In this document: positions 8,681-21,084 of the stretch, in pieces
How positions within the stretch are numbered: the stretch's first letter is position 1
Layout: each line of letters starts with the position of its first letter
Origin: Branchinecta lynchi
Taxonomy: Eukaryota > Arthropoda > Branchiopoda > Anostraca > Branchinectidae
Reading direction: 5' to 3'
Assembly (NCBI GenBank): GCA_023053575.1
Contig: JAKZAP010000001.1
Span: 18,432,533 to 18,496,532, forward strand
Length of the DNA stretch: 64,000 nt
Program-made: the position numbers and the translations under genes
The notes under the pieces: generated by a model
The model's database searches: none
Told to the model about the DNA's origin: nothing
What the model saw: the letters and a program-made list of their open reading frames with translations, nothing else

Positions 8681-11669
8681 ATGGCACTTGAGCTTACTCA
8701 AGTGCCATATAGCGATTGTTATTTCTGTCCGTCAGTCGGTCTGTCGGTCTGTCGGTCTGTCGGTCCCGGTTTTGCTAGTTCGGGCACTTCCAGATAAGCT
8801 AGGACGATGAAACTTGGCAAGCATATCAGGAACTGGACCAGATTAAATTAGAAATTGTCGCTTCCTCGATCCGACCATCTGGAGGGGAGTGGAAGGAGGG
8901 GGAATCCGGAAAAAATAGGAAAAATGAGATATTTTTAGCTTACGAACGGGTGATCGGATCTTAATGAAACTTAATACATGGAAGGACTTCGTGTCTCAGA
9001 CCCTCCATTTTAAATCCAGACCGGATCCGGTGACACTGGGGGGAGTTAGAGGGGGAAACCGGAAATCTTGGAAAACACTTAGAGTGGAGGGATCCGAATG
9101 AAACTTGGTGGAAAGTACAAGCAAAAGTCCTAGATACGTGACTGATATAACCGGAACGGATCCGCTCACTTTGGGGGAGTTGGGGGGGGGGGGGGGAGAA
9201 GTCCGAATTTGTAGTGATCCCGCGAGTTCCGTGCTTCCTGATGTGCTGGGACGATGGAAATTGACAGGCATGTCTGGGACCCGACCAGCTTAAATAGGAA
9301 ATCATCAATTCCCCGATTCGACCATCTGGGGGGGGGGGGAGTGGAGGGAGGGTGAAGCCAAAATTTGAGGTATTTTTAGCTTGCGAACGGGTGATCGGAT
9401 CTTGATGAAAATTGATATTTAGGATGACCTCGTGTCTCAGACACCTCACTTTAAATCCGGGCCGGATCCGATGACACTGGGGGGAGTTGGAGGAGGGAAC
9501 CGGAAATTTTGAGAAACGCTTAAAGTGGAGGGATCGGGATGAAACTTGGTGGGAAAAACAACCACAGGTCCTAGAAACGTCTTTGACATAACCGGACCGG
9601 ATCAGGGCACTGTGGTGGAGTTGGGGTGGGGAACCGGAAATTTTGAGAAACGCTTAAAGTGGAGGGATCGGGATGAAACTTGGTGGGAAAAACAAGCACA
9701 GGTCCTAGACACGTCATTGACATAACCGGACCGGATCAGGGCACTGTGGGGGAGTTGGGATGGGGGTCCGGATTTCTAGCGATCCCGTGAGTTCGGCATA
9801 CTTCCTGGTGTCCTAGGGCGATGAAACTTGGCAGGTATGTCAAGGATCCGAACAGATTGACTTGAGAACAGCCGTTTCCCCGACCCGACCATCGTGGGGG
9901 GAGTCGGTGGATGGGGAGTCCGGAATCTAGTGGCGTGCATAATTTTTGAACGGGTGATCGGATCTTGATGAAAATTGATATTTAGGATGACCTTGTGTCT
10001 CAGACACCTCACTTTAAATCCGGGCCGGATCCGATGACACTGGGGGGAGTTGGAGGAGGTAACCGGAAATTTTGAGAAACGCTTAAAGTGGAGGGATCGG
10101 GATGAAACTTGGTGGGAAAAACAAGCACAGGTCCTAGACACGTCATTGACATAACCGGACCGGATCCGATGACACTGGGAGGAGTTGGAGGAGGGAACCG
10201 GAAATTTTGAGAAACGCTTAAAGTGGAGGGATCGGGATGAAACTTGGTGGGAAAAACAAGCACAGGTCCTCGACACGTCATTGACATAACCGGACCGGAT
10301 CAGGGCACTGTGGGGGAGTTGGGGTGGGGGTCCGGATTTCTAGCGATCCCGCGAGTTCGGCATACTTCCTGATGTCCTAGGGCGATGAAACTTGGCAGGT
10401 ATGTCAGGGATCCGAACAGATTGACTTGAGAACAGCCGTTTCCCCGACCCGACCATCGTGGGGGGAGTGGGTGGATGGGGAGTCCGGAATCTAGTGGCGT
10501 GCATAACTTTTGAACGGGTGATCGGATTTGAATGAAACTTGTCTGGTGAGCTATCGCCTCGGACGTTCAGTGTCACGTCCGAGTTGGGTCCGATACCTGT
10601 GGGGATGGGGGGGGGGGTGGAAAACTCAAGAAACTCTAAAAGTAGAGGGATTGGGACGAAACTTAATGGATGGAACAAGCATTAGGCCTAGATGAAATTG
10701 ACGGAGCCAGATGGTTTCGGGGCTCTGTGGGGGGAGTTGGAGGGGGTTTCCTGGAATTCCGGTAGTCGTGAGTTAGAATAGTTCCAGATGTAAAACGACA
10801 ACGAAACTTTGCAGGCATATTAGCGACCCGAATTATCTTGACTTAAAAACCTGACACAACATACCCCCGGAAACTTCCGTTCCTAGATCCGAGCATTTTT
10901 GGGGGAGCAAGAGAAGAGAAATATGGACTTCTATAAATTGCGAACGAGTGGTGTGATTCGAGTGAAACTTCATGGGTGATACGAATCGATGGCCTCGACA
11001 TGTAAAACATGCGTTCGAACCATATGCGACCACGATTAGGGGAATTGGGGTTGGGGGGACTTTTGACATGCACAAAAACCAAACGGATGGACCGAATGAG
11101 ATGCAATTCGACAGTGCCGAGTTTATGCGGCCTAGATTTGTTATTTGGCGTCTGGGCCGGATTCGGCCAAGGTAGGGGGGGGGGGTACTGGAAACTTGCA
11201 GATAGGCTGTGCTCCAATTTCAGTCAAACTTGATGAGGGAATTAAGAGATTGGGCCCGGACCGGCTCCGACAACGTTGGTAGGAAGGGGGGGGGGGTACC
11301 GGAACTTTCCAAAAATGCTCAGATTCGAGTGAAACTTGGTAGATGGTATAAACGAAGATGCTTTAGGTGGTCGATTTTTTTTTATTCCGAACCAGATTCG
11401 GCCACGGTAGGTGGAAATAGAGTGAGTACCGGAAATCGTGTAGCACGTCTAGGGATCAAACAAATGGAATTATTGGGATGAAAGTTTGAACAGTCATGTG
11501 CATTTGCAATCGAGACGATGCCGGAACTGCTCAGAAATGAGTGAAACTAAATATCCTATTTCTATTTCCGAACCGCCTTTTTGGATGGCGGGTGTATTTT
11601 GTGACGTTTTCATCTACTTTCTTGTACAGCCTACTCGTACAAGTGCCATATGAGCTCGTAGCTCTTGTT
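8681..11669 (-). mobile_element. Family B element, copy B3, complete, 2,989 bp
   Basis: Both termini are present. On the minus strand it begins AACAAGAGCTACGAGCTCAT then ATGGCACTTG, and it ends with the hairpin GGCACTTG..CAAGTGCC followed by AT. The plus-strand left end shows ATGGCACTTGAGCTTACTCA then AGTGCCATA. A GTCG/GTCT array lies at about 8731-8765. The body is tandem: monomers of about 125-145 bp combine into a higher-order unit of roughly 550 bp, seen best at 9420-10520. The flanking RT frames show the insertion is precise, between T and AAAAA on the element's strand. No Rep/helicase frame is visible. Confidence 0.85.
9000..10530. repeat. Tandem array inside B3
   Basis: Blocks such as GAGAAACGCTTAAAGTGGAG (near 9510, 9642, 10074 and 10207) and TTGGCAGGTATGTCA (near 9828 and 10391) recur with high identity. 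Spacings of about 132 bp and about 563 bp show a monomer nested in a higher-order unit. Minus-strand Pro-rich frames here are repeat shadows. Confidence 0.85.
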
Positions 11670-12878
11670 AGAAAAGCGATGGTCACCTAGCGTGCATTTG
11701 GACAACCTTAAATTAAAAGTTTTGATATCGCTGATGACACAGCGCTGGTTGCAAAAACCCGTAAAGACCTGCAAGTTTTGCTTGATTTTTATTGATGAAT
11801 ATTTGAGACAAAAGAAATTAGAATTGTATGGTAAAGAAAACAGAAATTGTTATATTTAAACACGGGGGAGTATCAGGAAAAGAAGAAGGGATTGGTAGTT
11901 TCCTGTTCCGAGGCGAAGAATTGAAAATAAGAGACAAGTTTAAACATCTGTGTTTTAACTTGTCGTCTAATGGGAGGTGGAAGACGCACGTAAAAGAAAT
12001 GACAAATAAGGGAAGGGTAGCGTCTGCAGCAGTTTTTAGAAATGTAACGTTAATGGGAGTAAGAAACCTGAAGATTCATAAGAATATTTTCAGTCCAAAA
12101 ATTATGCCAATATTCCATTACAGGGCGGAGTTATGGGGATTCCATCCAGCTCTGCGGCTAGAGTCAATTCAGCTGCAATACTATAAAAGAGTATATAGGC
12201 TGCACCCAACAACCCACAGTCAAGTTCTTAAAGGTGACCTAGGTATATTCTCTACGAAAATACAAAGGTTATCCCAAATTCTTAGGTTTCAACTGCCTGA
12301 TAATAGGCTTTTGAAAGCGGCTTATATAGATATATTAAAGATAGGAAGAAAGAGAACGTGGCCTTTTAAAGTAAAAAGTCTACAGGAGGAAAAAGCCTAG
12401 CGTATGTATGGAATGAAGGCCATGACCCAGGTGAAGGTATGCAAGATATCCTGGAAATCCAAAAATGGGAGGGGATGGTAAGTAGGTCAGGGACATGGAA
12501 GTATTATAGACAAGTAAAAGAAGTATTTGGTGAAGAGGTATATTTTAAGTTAAATTTACCCAAGTTATATTTGCGGTACTGGATCCAGTTGCGGGCCATC
12601 TGTCTATCGGTGCATAGAAACAGTTATTTTTTGAAGAGAAACGATGAAGACCAGCCATATCCGGGTGTGCTTGCCCTCTATGTGGTAATGGAGTTGATGA
12701 TTTGGTCCATATTCTGTGCCGGTGTCCAGAGCTTTCTGGGTTAAGAAGGGAATTATTGGGAAGTGAGGTTATGTTACTTCCTGACATCTTAAACAGCACG
12801 ACGCTAAGCGTTATATGTAAAGTTTGCAGATTTGTTGATGGTGTGGGGAAATTTCGAGAGAGCGATGGCGCAGTTTAG
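11670..12878 (+). pseudogene. Non-LTR retrotransposon RT, C-terminal part, frameshifted
   Basis: Continues the frame broken by B3. NLKLKVLI is followed, after a one-base loss near 11735, by ADDTALVAKTRKDLQVLLD, the RT motif C (xADD). Another shift near 11828 leads to TEIVIFKHGG and the 190-codon open stretch ending at 12400 (IMPIFHYRAELWGFHPALRL, then QLQYYKRVYRLH). A last shift near 12660 opens ACPLCGNGVDDLVHILCRCP, a CCHC-like knuckle typical of LINE ORF C-termini, ending at TAG 12876-12878. At least three frameshifts mean it is dead. The clade is not certain. Confidence 0.8.
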
Positions 12879-12976
12879 TTCATGTAAAGTTATTTTGTTT
12901 TGTTGATTTATTTATTTATTTTATTTATTTTATTTATTTTCTTCTATATGGCCTTTGGCTTTGAATACAGTTATTG
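12879..12976 (+). mobile_element. 3' UTR of the RT pseudogene
   Basis: TTTATTTATTTATTTTATTT microsatellite and AT-rich sequence between the RT stop codon and the left end of element C1. Confidence 0.5.
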
Positions 12977-13639
12977 TGTTGCGAGAGCAACACTTTGGTT
13001 TTGTCCTGTTTTTTTTTTTTTTTTTTTTTTTTTTTTCCTATGACTCCGATTTCATTTTATTCCTGGTAACTGGGAAGGGTCTAACCTGTGCGGTTTTTAC
13101 GGAAAGTGTGGACCTTAGGCCGGATTGATGAATATGACATTACATTTTGGAAAGCTCCGTAGAACTCTTGCCTGGGGCCAATAAGGATGGTTTTTGCTTG
13201 TCATCGAGCCAGAGCCTACGGTTTGCGAAGTGAAGTGGAGTTGTATAGCCTATGTCGGAGAGGACCATCTCAAGTTGTGTAGCGAACCTTTCGTTTCATC
13301 AAACCATGTTTCTGCTTTCGAGTGGAAAGCTCCGTTCTAGCACGCTAGCAGGCAGGCACCAGTTTCAAATTGAAGATGGACTAAAATCTATAAGTGTTAA
13401 ATATATGCGGCAGTTACCCGGCCCCACAGCCAACATATCTTCTTTGAGTGATAAATAGAAAAATCTACAGAGACAAAAAAGTGGCTTTTTCCCACGGGTC
13501 CGAAAGTGCTGCCATCTATTGTTTCTGTCCATGTCTGCGACGATTCCAGCTGAGTTTATAAAAAAAAAATTTTGCACTTGGGTTTGCGGTAGAGTAACGG
13601 TATCAGATGTGCCCCTTAAACTTTAAAAGTTCTCTCATT

Positions 13640-16600
13640 GCTAAAGAAACTAGAGCTTATCCTTTTCTCCTTTTTAAGTCGTGACGTTAGAAAGTTGGCC
13701 TACGGCAAAAAAGTCAACTTTTGAACTAAGACAGGTAGAATTTTTTTTTCGACGGCAATCGATAGCCATTGATGAGCTGATCAAAGTATATCTCATCCAT
13801 TTTTTGGTACAAAAATTCCTTCATGAGATACACCAGTTTGAAAATTTCAAAGGGGTTGACAACTTCAGTAGTAAGGTACACGAAAACAAAAATAGGCGAT
13901 ACCTGTTATGAGACATGTAGGGGACTTTTAAGCAACAGTCGACTGTTGGCTCATAATCATCTTTGGTAATGAGGGGTTTGCCGCTTTTGCTAGTTGGTGT
14001 ACCTGTTATTTGTTTCCGGTGTATTCGATGGTAAGAACAATTTGGTTCCCAATGGTAAGATATGCAAGGGACTTGTAAGTAATAATCGGCTGTTATGCTA
14101 CAATCATGTTCTGCGATGATGGGTTTGCAACTTTTGCTAGCTGGTGTACCCATTATTTGTTTTCGTTTAAGGGTTAATGTATATCACGGGAGAGGGACTT
14201 GTAAGTAGGAATCGGTTCACGAGTGGCTAGGAATTTTTGCAATTGGGTGCACATTGTATGCTACAATCATCTTCAGGGATGAGGGGTTTACAACTTCTGC
14301 TCGCTAGTGTACCCATTATTTTTATCCGGTGAACTTGATGTCTATCACGGGAGAGAGACTTGTAAGTAAGAATCGGTTCACGAGGGGCTAGAACTTTTGT
14401 AAATTGGTGCACATTGTATTCGATTTCTATAAACCTGACGGTAGAAAGTTTGTATCGATGGTCTATCGCTGTAACCTAGGATTAACTGTTTACGCAACTA
14501 TCCATTTGTGTACGCGATTTCAGCTGAGTTTATCATTCGTTTTTTTGCACTTGGGTTTGCGGTAGAGAAATGGTATCAGATGAACTCTTAAACTTTAGAA
14601 GTTCTCTCATTGCTAAAGAAACTAGAGCTTATCCTTTGCTCCTTTCTAAGTGGTGACGTTAGAAAGTTGGCCTACGGCAAAAAAGTCAACTTTTGAACTA
14701 AGACAGGTAGAATTTTGTTTTCGACGGCAATCGATAGCCGCTGATGAGCTGATCAAAGTATATGTCATCCATTTTTTGGCACAAAAATTCCATCATGAAA
14801 TACACCAGTTTGAAAGTTTCAAGGGGTTGACAACTTCAGTAGTAAGGTACACACTGAAACCGAAAATAGGCGATACCAGTTGTGAGACATGTAGGGGAGT
14901 TGTACGCGACAGTCGACTGTTACCTCATAATCATCTTCGGCATTGAGGGGTTTGCCGCTTTCGCTAGTTGTCGTACCTGTCATTTGATGGTAAGAACAGC
15001 TTGGTTCCCAATTGTAAGACATGCAAGGCACTTGTTAGTAATAATCGGCTGTTATGCTACAAAAATCTTCAGCGATGAGGGGTTTGCAACTTTTGCTAGC
15101 CGGTGTACCCATTATTTTTATCCGGTGAGCTTGATATCTATCCATTTGTGTACACGATTTCAGCTGAGTTTATCATTCGGTTTTTTGCACTTGGGTTTGC
15201 GGTAGAGAAATGGTATTAGATGAACTCTTAAACTTTAGAAGTTCTCTCATTGCTAAAGAAACTAGAGCTTATCCTGTGCTCCTTTCTAAGTGGTGACGTT
15301 AGAAAGTTGGCCTACGGCAAAAAAGTCAACTTTTGAACTAAGACAGGTAGAATTTTTTTTTCGACGGCAATCGATAGCCACTGATGAGCTGATCAAAGTA
15401 TATGTCATCCATTTTTTTGCACAAAAATTCCATCATGAAATAGACCAGTTTGAAAGTTTCAAGGGGTTGACAACTTCAGTAGTAAGGTACACACTGAAAC
15501 CGAAAATAGGCGATAACAGTTGTGAGACATGTAGAGGACTGTTAGCTCATAATCATCTTCGGCAATGAGGAGTTTGCAGCTTTTGCTAGTTGGTATACCT
15601 GTTATTTGTTTCAGGTGTATTCGATGGTAAGAAGAATTTTTTTCCCAATTGTAAGACATGCATGGGACTTGCAAGTAGTAATCGGCTTTTATGCTATAAT
15701 CATCTTCAGCGATGAGGGGTTAGCAACTTTTGCTAGCTGTTGTATTCATTATTTGTTTCCGGTGAATTTGATGTCAGTCACCGGAGAGGGATCACATTGT
15801 ATTAGATTTCTATAAATCTGACGGTAAGAAAGTTTGTGTCGATGGTCTATCAATGTAACCGAGGACTGTTTACACAACGGATACAAACGAAAATGCAAAG
15901 CAATGAGGTATTTTCATAATAATTAATAGTGTCATCTATGGTATTTTAATCCTGAAAAGTTACGGATAGCTTTCTATTACCAACTAGATTATATAAGATA
16001 TTGTTCCAAGTTTTCATCCGTCACGATGTCTACGATTGAAAAGGATAAAGTACAACTGACTGCAAAGTTAATTTAGTCCCTTCTTCCTATATTATTTTGT
16101 TGTTGTTTTACAACGCTGAAGAATACCTTTTGATCATATGATTAATTTTTTTAGAACTTCCCGTTTAAAAAGCTTATGCTATAATCATCTTCAGCGATGA
16201 GGGGTTTGCAACTTTTGATAGCTGGTGTACCCATTATTTGTTTCCGGTGAATTTGATGTCAATCACGGGAGACGGACTTGTAAGTAAGAATCGGTTCACG
16301 AGGGGCTAGAAATTTTTGAAAATTGGTGCACATTGTATTCGATTTCTGTAAATATGACAGTAAGAAAGTTTGTATCGATGGTCTATCGCTATAACCTAGG
16401 ATTAACTGTTTACGCAACGGGTACAAACGATACGGTAATGTAAAACAATAAGGTAATTTTGTAATAATTAATAGTGTCATCTATGGTATTTTAATCCTGA
16501 AAAGTTACGGATAGCTTTATAATATCAACTAGATTATATAAGATATTGTTCCAAGTTTTCATCCGTCACGATATCTACGATTGAAAAGGATAAAGTTCAA

Positions 16601-18110
16601 CTTCGACGGCAATCGATAGCCGCTGATGAGCTGATCAAAGTATATGACATCCATTTTTTGGTAAAAAATTCCTTTATGAGATACACCAGTTTGAAAGTTT
16701 CAAGGGGTGGACAACTTCAGTAGTAAGGTACTCACTGAAACCAAAAATAGGCGATACCAGTTGTGAGACATTTAGGGGACTTGTACGCGACAGGCGACTG
16801 TTAGCTCATAATCATCTTCGGCAATGAGGGGTTTTGCAGCTCTCGCTAGTTGGCGTACCTGTCATTTGATGAACAATTTGGTTCCCAAATGTAAAACATG
16901 CAAGGGACTTGTAAGTAATAATCGGCTGTTATGCTACACAAATCTTCAGCGATGAGGGGTTTGCAACTTTTGCTAGTCGGTGTACCCATTATTTTTATCC
17001 GGTGAACTTGATGTCTATCACGGGAAAGGGACTTGTCAGTAGAATCGGTGCACGAGGGGCTAGAAATTTGTCCAAACTGTTGCACATTGTATTCGATTTA
17101 TATAAATCTGACGGTAAGAAAGTTTGTATCGTTGGTCTATCGCTGTAACCTAGGATTTACTGTTAACGCAACGGGTACAAACGATACTGTAATGTAAAAC
17201 AAGGTAGGTTCGTAATAATTAATAGTGTCATCTATGGTATTTTAATCCTAAAAAGTTACGGATAGCTTTATAATACCAACTAGATTATATAGGATATTAT
17301 TCCAAGTTTTCATCCGTCACGATGTCTACGATTGAAAAGGATAAAGTTCAACTGACTGCAAAGTCAATTTAGTCCCGTTTTCCGATATGCTTTTGTTGTG
17401 GTTAGGGCAATCGATAGCCCTTGAAGAGCTGATCAAAATATATGCCATCCATTTTTTTTAATAAAAATCCTTCATGAGATAAACCAGTTTGAAAGTTTCA
17501 AGGGGTTGACAACTTCAGGAGTAAGGTACACACTGAAACCAAAAATAGGCGATACCAGTTGTGAGACATGTAAGGGACTTGTAAGCAACAGTCGACTGTT
17601 AGCTCATAATCATCTTCGACAACGAGGTGTTTGCAGCTTTTGCTAGTTGGTATACCTGTTATTTGTCTCAGGTGTATTCGATGGTAAGAACAATTTTGTT
17701 CCCAATTGTAAGAAATGCATGGGACTTGTAAGTAATAATCGGCTTTTATGCTATAATCATCTTCAGCGATGAGGGGTTTGCAACTTTTGATAGCTGGTGT
17801 ATCCATTATTTGTTTCCGGTGAATTTGATGTCAATCACGGGAGACGGACTTGTAAGTAAGATCGGTTCACGAGGGGCTAGAAATTTTTGAAAATTGGTGC
17901 ACATTGTATTCGATTTCTGTAAATATGACAGTAAGAAAGTTTGTATCGATGGTTTATCGCTATAACCTAGGATTAACTGTTTACGCAACGGGTACAAACG
18001 ATACGGTAATGTAAAGCAATAAGGTAGTTTTGTAATAATTAATAGTGTCATCTATGGTATTTCAATCCTGAAACGTTACGGATAGCCCTCTTCCGATATT
18101 GTTTTGTTGT
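13640..18110. repeat. Higher-order tandem array in C1
   Basis: Two repeat types alternate. One contains GACGGCAATCGATAGCC and CACCAGTTTGAAAGTTTCAA and starts near 13752, 14723, 15362, 16602 and 17405. The other is a module of about 145 bp with GATGAGGGGTTTGCAACTTT and GTGTACC, seen about a dozen times from 13960 to 17800. Recurrent frames of 60-110 codons here (for example those starting VTLESWPTAKKSTFELRQVE) are translations of the repeat. Unequal spacing shows expansion and loss. Confidence 0.85.
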
Positions 18111-18223
18111 TGGTTTTACAACGCTAAAGAACAGCTTTTGATTATGTGATTATTCTTTTTAGAACATACCGTTTTAAAAGCTTCGATAAGTTGACAATTT
18201 CAGCATTTAACCGACAGCGAAGA

Positions 18224-18320
18224 AACAAAACCAAAGTGTTGCTCTCGCAACACTTTAGCCGGCGAAGCCGGACAAAGGTTGCCGCAACACTTCACGTTGC
18301 CCGGGCAACGTAGGTCTAGT
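18224..18320 (+). other. C1 3' terminal hairpin cluster and CTAGT end
   Basis: Successive palindromes: TGTTGCTCTCGCAACA, GCCGGCGAAGCCGG, a TTGCCGCAA core and CGTTGCCCGGGCAACG. The last precedes CTAGT by five bases. In rolling-circle elements this hairpin acts as the termination signal; that role here is inferred. Confidence 0.6.
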
Positions 18321-18900
18321 TATTATTATTATGTTGTTGTTGTTCTATTGAATGAGCGATAAAAAAAACGGTTGAAAATGTCCCCATTTAAAAAATTACA
18401 AAATAATGTCTGCTTCTCATTTAAAACATGCGACGAGGCCTCTCAAGTAGTTTTTCGTCTGCTTTGTTTAATTCAATCGTATCCCACAGTATGTTGCCAG
18501 ATTCACTAATAGTGCGGGCGAAAAGCGTCGAAAAACACCAGAATACTTCCGTATTTGAGGAAAGCAGCAAAATTGGCTGAGATGTACTTTCGAATATGCT
18601 CTTTAATATTGCTCGATTACGCAAGCGAAATTTTTCCTCAGAACGCCGCTAGGTGGCTTGAAATCCAAGATGGCGGACGAAAATACGAGTTTGTCAAAAT
18701 GAGAAGACATGGCCGTTCAAACAGGCTAGTATGGGGTAATCGATGGCACAGGTTCCGAATATGAGCTTAAAAATAACCTAAGTTGTACCGTAGTGCCGCT
18801 AGGTGCCTCAAATCCAAAATGGCGGACGAAAATACGAGTTTGTCAAAATGAGAAGACATGGCCGTTCGAACAGGTTAGTTCTTGTTCCCATTCCTTAAGT
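18321..18900. repeat. Direct repeat of about 86 bp (18645-18730 and 18796-18880) in an unassigned interval
   Basis: Both copies contain GCCGCTAGGTG, ATGGCGGACGAAAATACGAG and AATGAGAAGACATGGCCGTT, with few differences. Period is about 150 bp. The first copy holds CCAAGATGGCGG, a match to the YY1 consensus; the second has CCAAAATGGCGG. Function unknown. Confidence 0.7.
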
Positions 18901-18904
18901 AATA

Positions 18905-19350
18905 AATGGTAATATGTCGTCTTCTTCAAATTATCGGCCCATTGCGTTAGCTAGCGCTTTCTTAAAATGTGTCTGAAAGTTCACAGCCACATTTGACCCA
19001 GCAGAAATAGTGGAAGAGAAGGATTGTCTGGTGACTTGCCCATAGCCACACTGCACAACTGCACAACTGCACTTCCGTATGAGGGCTGCTCCTAACGCAA
19101 GGTAACCTGAACGCCCGAAATACCTTCCTCTTCTTCGATTTAAGCCAACTTTCGAAAATATCGGCCAACCTCCTATGGATTCTGAGGGCGCAGATCTCTC
19201 AGGATAAGGGAAATCCTAAATCACAGAGGTGATAATCACTTTCTGTGTGTCACAACTGGATTTGCTCTAGGCCACTCGACATGTCATGAACTTATTTACA
19301 CCCTCGCCGTATAGCGGATGATTTGATTACAGATGACAAATGGATACTAT
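18905..19350 (+). pseudogene. Degenerate non-LTR RT, N-terminal motifs
   Basis: Codons 18917-18973 read SSSSNYRPIALASAFLKC, the conserved NYRPIxLxSxxxK block of LINE RT fingers, then a stop. Farther on, about 19227-19310 reads TTGFALGHSTCHELIYTLA, matching the xGFRxGxST block that follows in the same proteins. The order and spacing agree with one RT, broken by stops and indels. Nothing catalytic survives. Confidence 0.7.
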
Positions 19351-20870
19351 CTATCACAAGAAACGTCATATTAGGAGACATCCTGGCGAGGAGAAGAAAA
19401 GAGGAATTCTATTTCTTGGTCGTCTACTTTGTCAGTGGGATCAACAGGTCAGCTAGTGCTGAGCGAAAGACTGGCAAGATTGCCCGACTCCCACCACCTG
19501 AACCGGGCTGGCAAGTTCAGTTTTGATATATAAAAAAAGATATGCGCAGAGAATGGTCTATTTTTCGTTCCCTTCTTTCAACGTCTCTAATATTTTATTT
19601 TTTATTTTAGACAAGTAGAAATCAGTGCCGGACGCTATAACCACTTTGCCTAACTATCTTTTCAGATAGTTAGCTCAACCCAAATAAGCAAGAAAGTAGA
19701 TCCCATACTTGTCTGTACTTGTTTATCTTTTAGGTAGGGCTGTTCGAGTTAGCACTACCTGCTGGACGGAGGAAATAAACACTATTTTTTCAGCTTTTCT
19801 TTCATAAATAGGGATTGCGGATTCCGGTCAAGGTGTCCATCTGGGGGGCGCCGGAAGTAAACGCCCTTTCAAACAAAGCTTGTTGTTTCACCCCGAACGT
19901 GAACTAACTAATTTTCTGTCTTTAGACTATTTTTTCCTTCTTCAACTTTCCGGCATACAAAAAAATCCAGGCGAAAATTAAAAGCATAGCTCGGTCCTGT
20001 ATTTCTTCCCTATAAGGTCTAGTAATAACAGCAGGTCAATAGTTCTTGCCCCGCTGATTCCTCCAGTTTTCAATGGAATTCGGTAGAAACAGAGCTGGAG
20101 TAAAAACGAACAGTATTTCCTGATTAAGCGTGCTTCTAGCCCAAGAGGAGCGTCTCAGATCTATCTGACTCAGTTGACACCATTTGTACTTGAATTTTGT
20201 ACATCTCCAAGTTCCATTCGACCATCTTAGCTAAAGAATTGCAACATGCCTCGACACAAAAGAAAAATTATCCTTGTTGAATCGTCAATCATTCCGACCC
20301 TCCCCCCTCGGTCCTGATGAAACAAAACGGCACTTAAAAGAAAGCATTTATTTGATTAAAGGTATCCACGGAAACGGAAAGAAGATTCTGATAAAAAGCC
20401 ATTGAGGAGGGGAACCATGCATCGTATTGTTTCGTTAGTATTCACTAAATGCCGGAAACTAACCTTCTCCAAAATATAATAAAGTTTTCTAGTTTACATT
20501 ATTGGACGCAAATTGTGTACCATGCTACGATAAAAATATATTATTCATATTTATTCCTTGTGACGAACAATCAGTTATTGACTGCTTCCGGCTAAGGTTG
20601 TTGTAATAAACGACTGATTGATTTATCGAGGGGATGTTGCAGGAGGAGGAAGATGAAAGTACAGAGGTTGTCCGAGGGTTTTCCGAGGCTGGCTCACGTC
20701 AAAGAGACTAACTAATTTTCTGTATTTAAAGTCAAAGGTCTAAAGTCTACGTGACTTTGTGAGTCAACTACTAGCAAATTCATCCACATTTATTATTTTC
20801 CAATCCTACCGCCGTTAAGAAATCTTAAGGTGTTTTCCAAGTTGGTGTTTATCTGTCAGCATTATTAGCC
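19351..20870. other. Unassigned interval
   Basis: AT-rich sequence without a frame I can assign. One small hairpin with 9-bp arms, CTAACTATC at 19650-19658 and GATAGTTAG at 19665-19673. The frame at 20871-21122 resembles no known endonuclease. Confidence 0.4.
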
Positions 20871-21084
20871 TTGCATGGACAACAAGACCATACAGACTTC
20901 GACAATATTCCAGAATCTAAGATTTGTTGGATTCTTCATCCAGATATCGTGACTTCTAGATTTCCGGCATGTTTGAGTTTTCTTTTTCGAACATTAAGTG
21001 AACTCTTCTGCTTGGTTCAAGAGATGGTAGTTATTAAGCAACCAGAGCCAGAAGGTAATTCTTTTCTGTCTTTGATTCCTGGCC

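Larger units (their letters stand above)
12977..18320. mobile_element. Family C element, copy C1, about 5.3 kb, Helitron-like
   Basis: The left subterminal region GTGTTGCGAGAGCAACAC then TTTGGTTTTGT is repeated inverted at 18225-18253. The right end carries a stack of hairpins and finishes with the perfect palindrome CGTTGCCCGGGCAACG (18295-18310), five bases, and CTAGT (18316-18320), followed by T. A hairpin shortly before CTRRT, inserted next to T, is the canonical Helitron 3' end. The left end lacks a clear TC start. The interior is non-coding: a T-run at 13011-13036, then long tandem arrays. No helicase or Rep domain is seen. Confidence 0.65.

Noticed and set aside
8961..10678. Long Pro- and Ser-rich minus-strand frames
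   Set aside because: Translation of the B3 tandem monomers with CTCCAACTCCCCC blocks; no domain, and identical units explain their length.
13681..18051. Recurrent frames starting VTLESWPTAKKSTFELRQVE or ending LLLKLSTP on both strands
   Set aside because: They repeat with the C1 tandem array, are open on both strands, and lack start or stop conservation.
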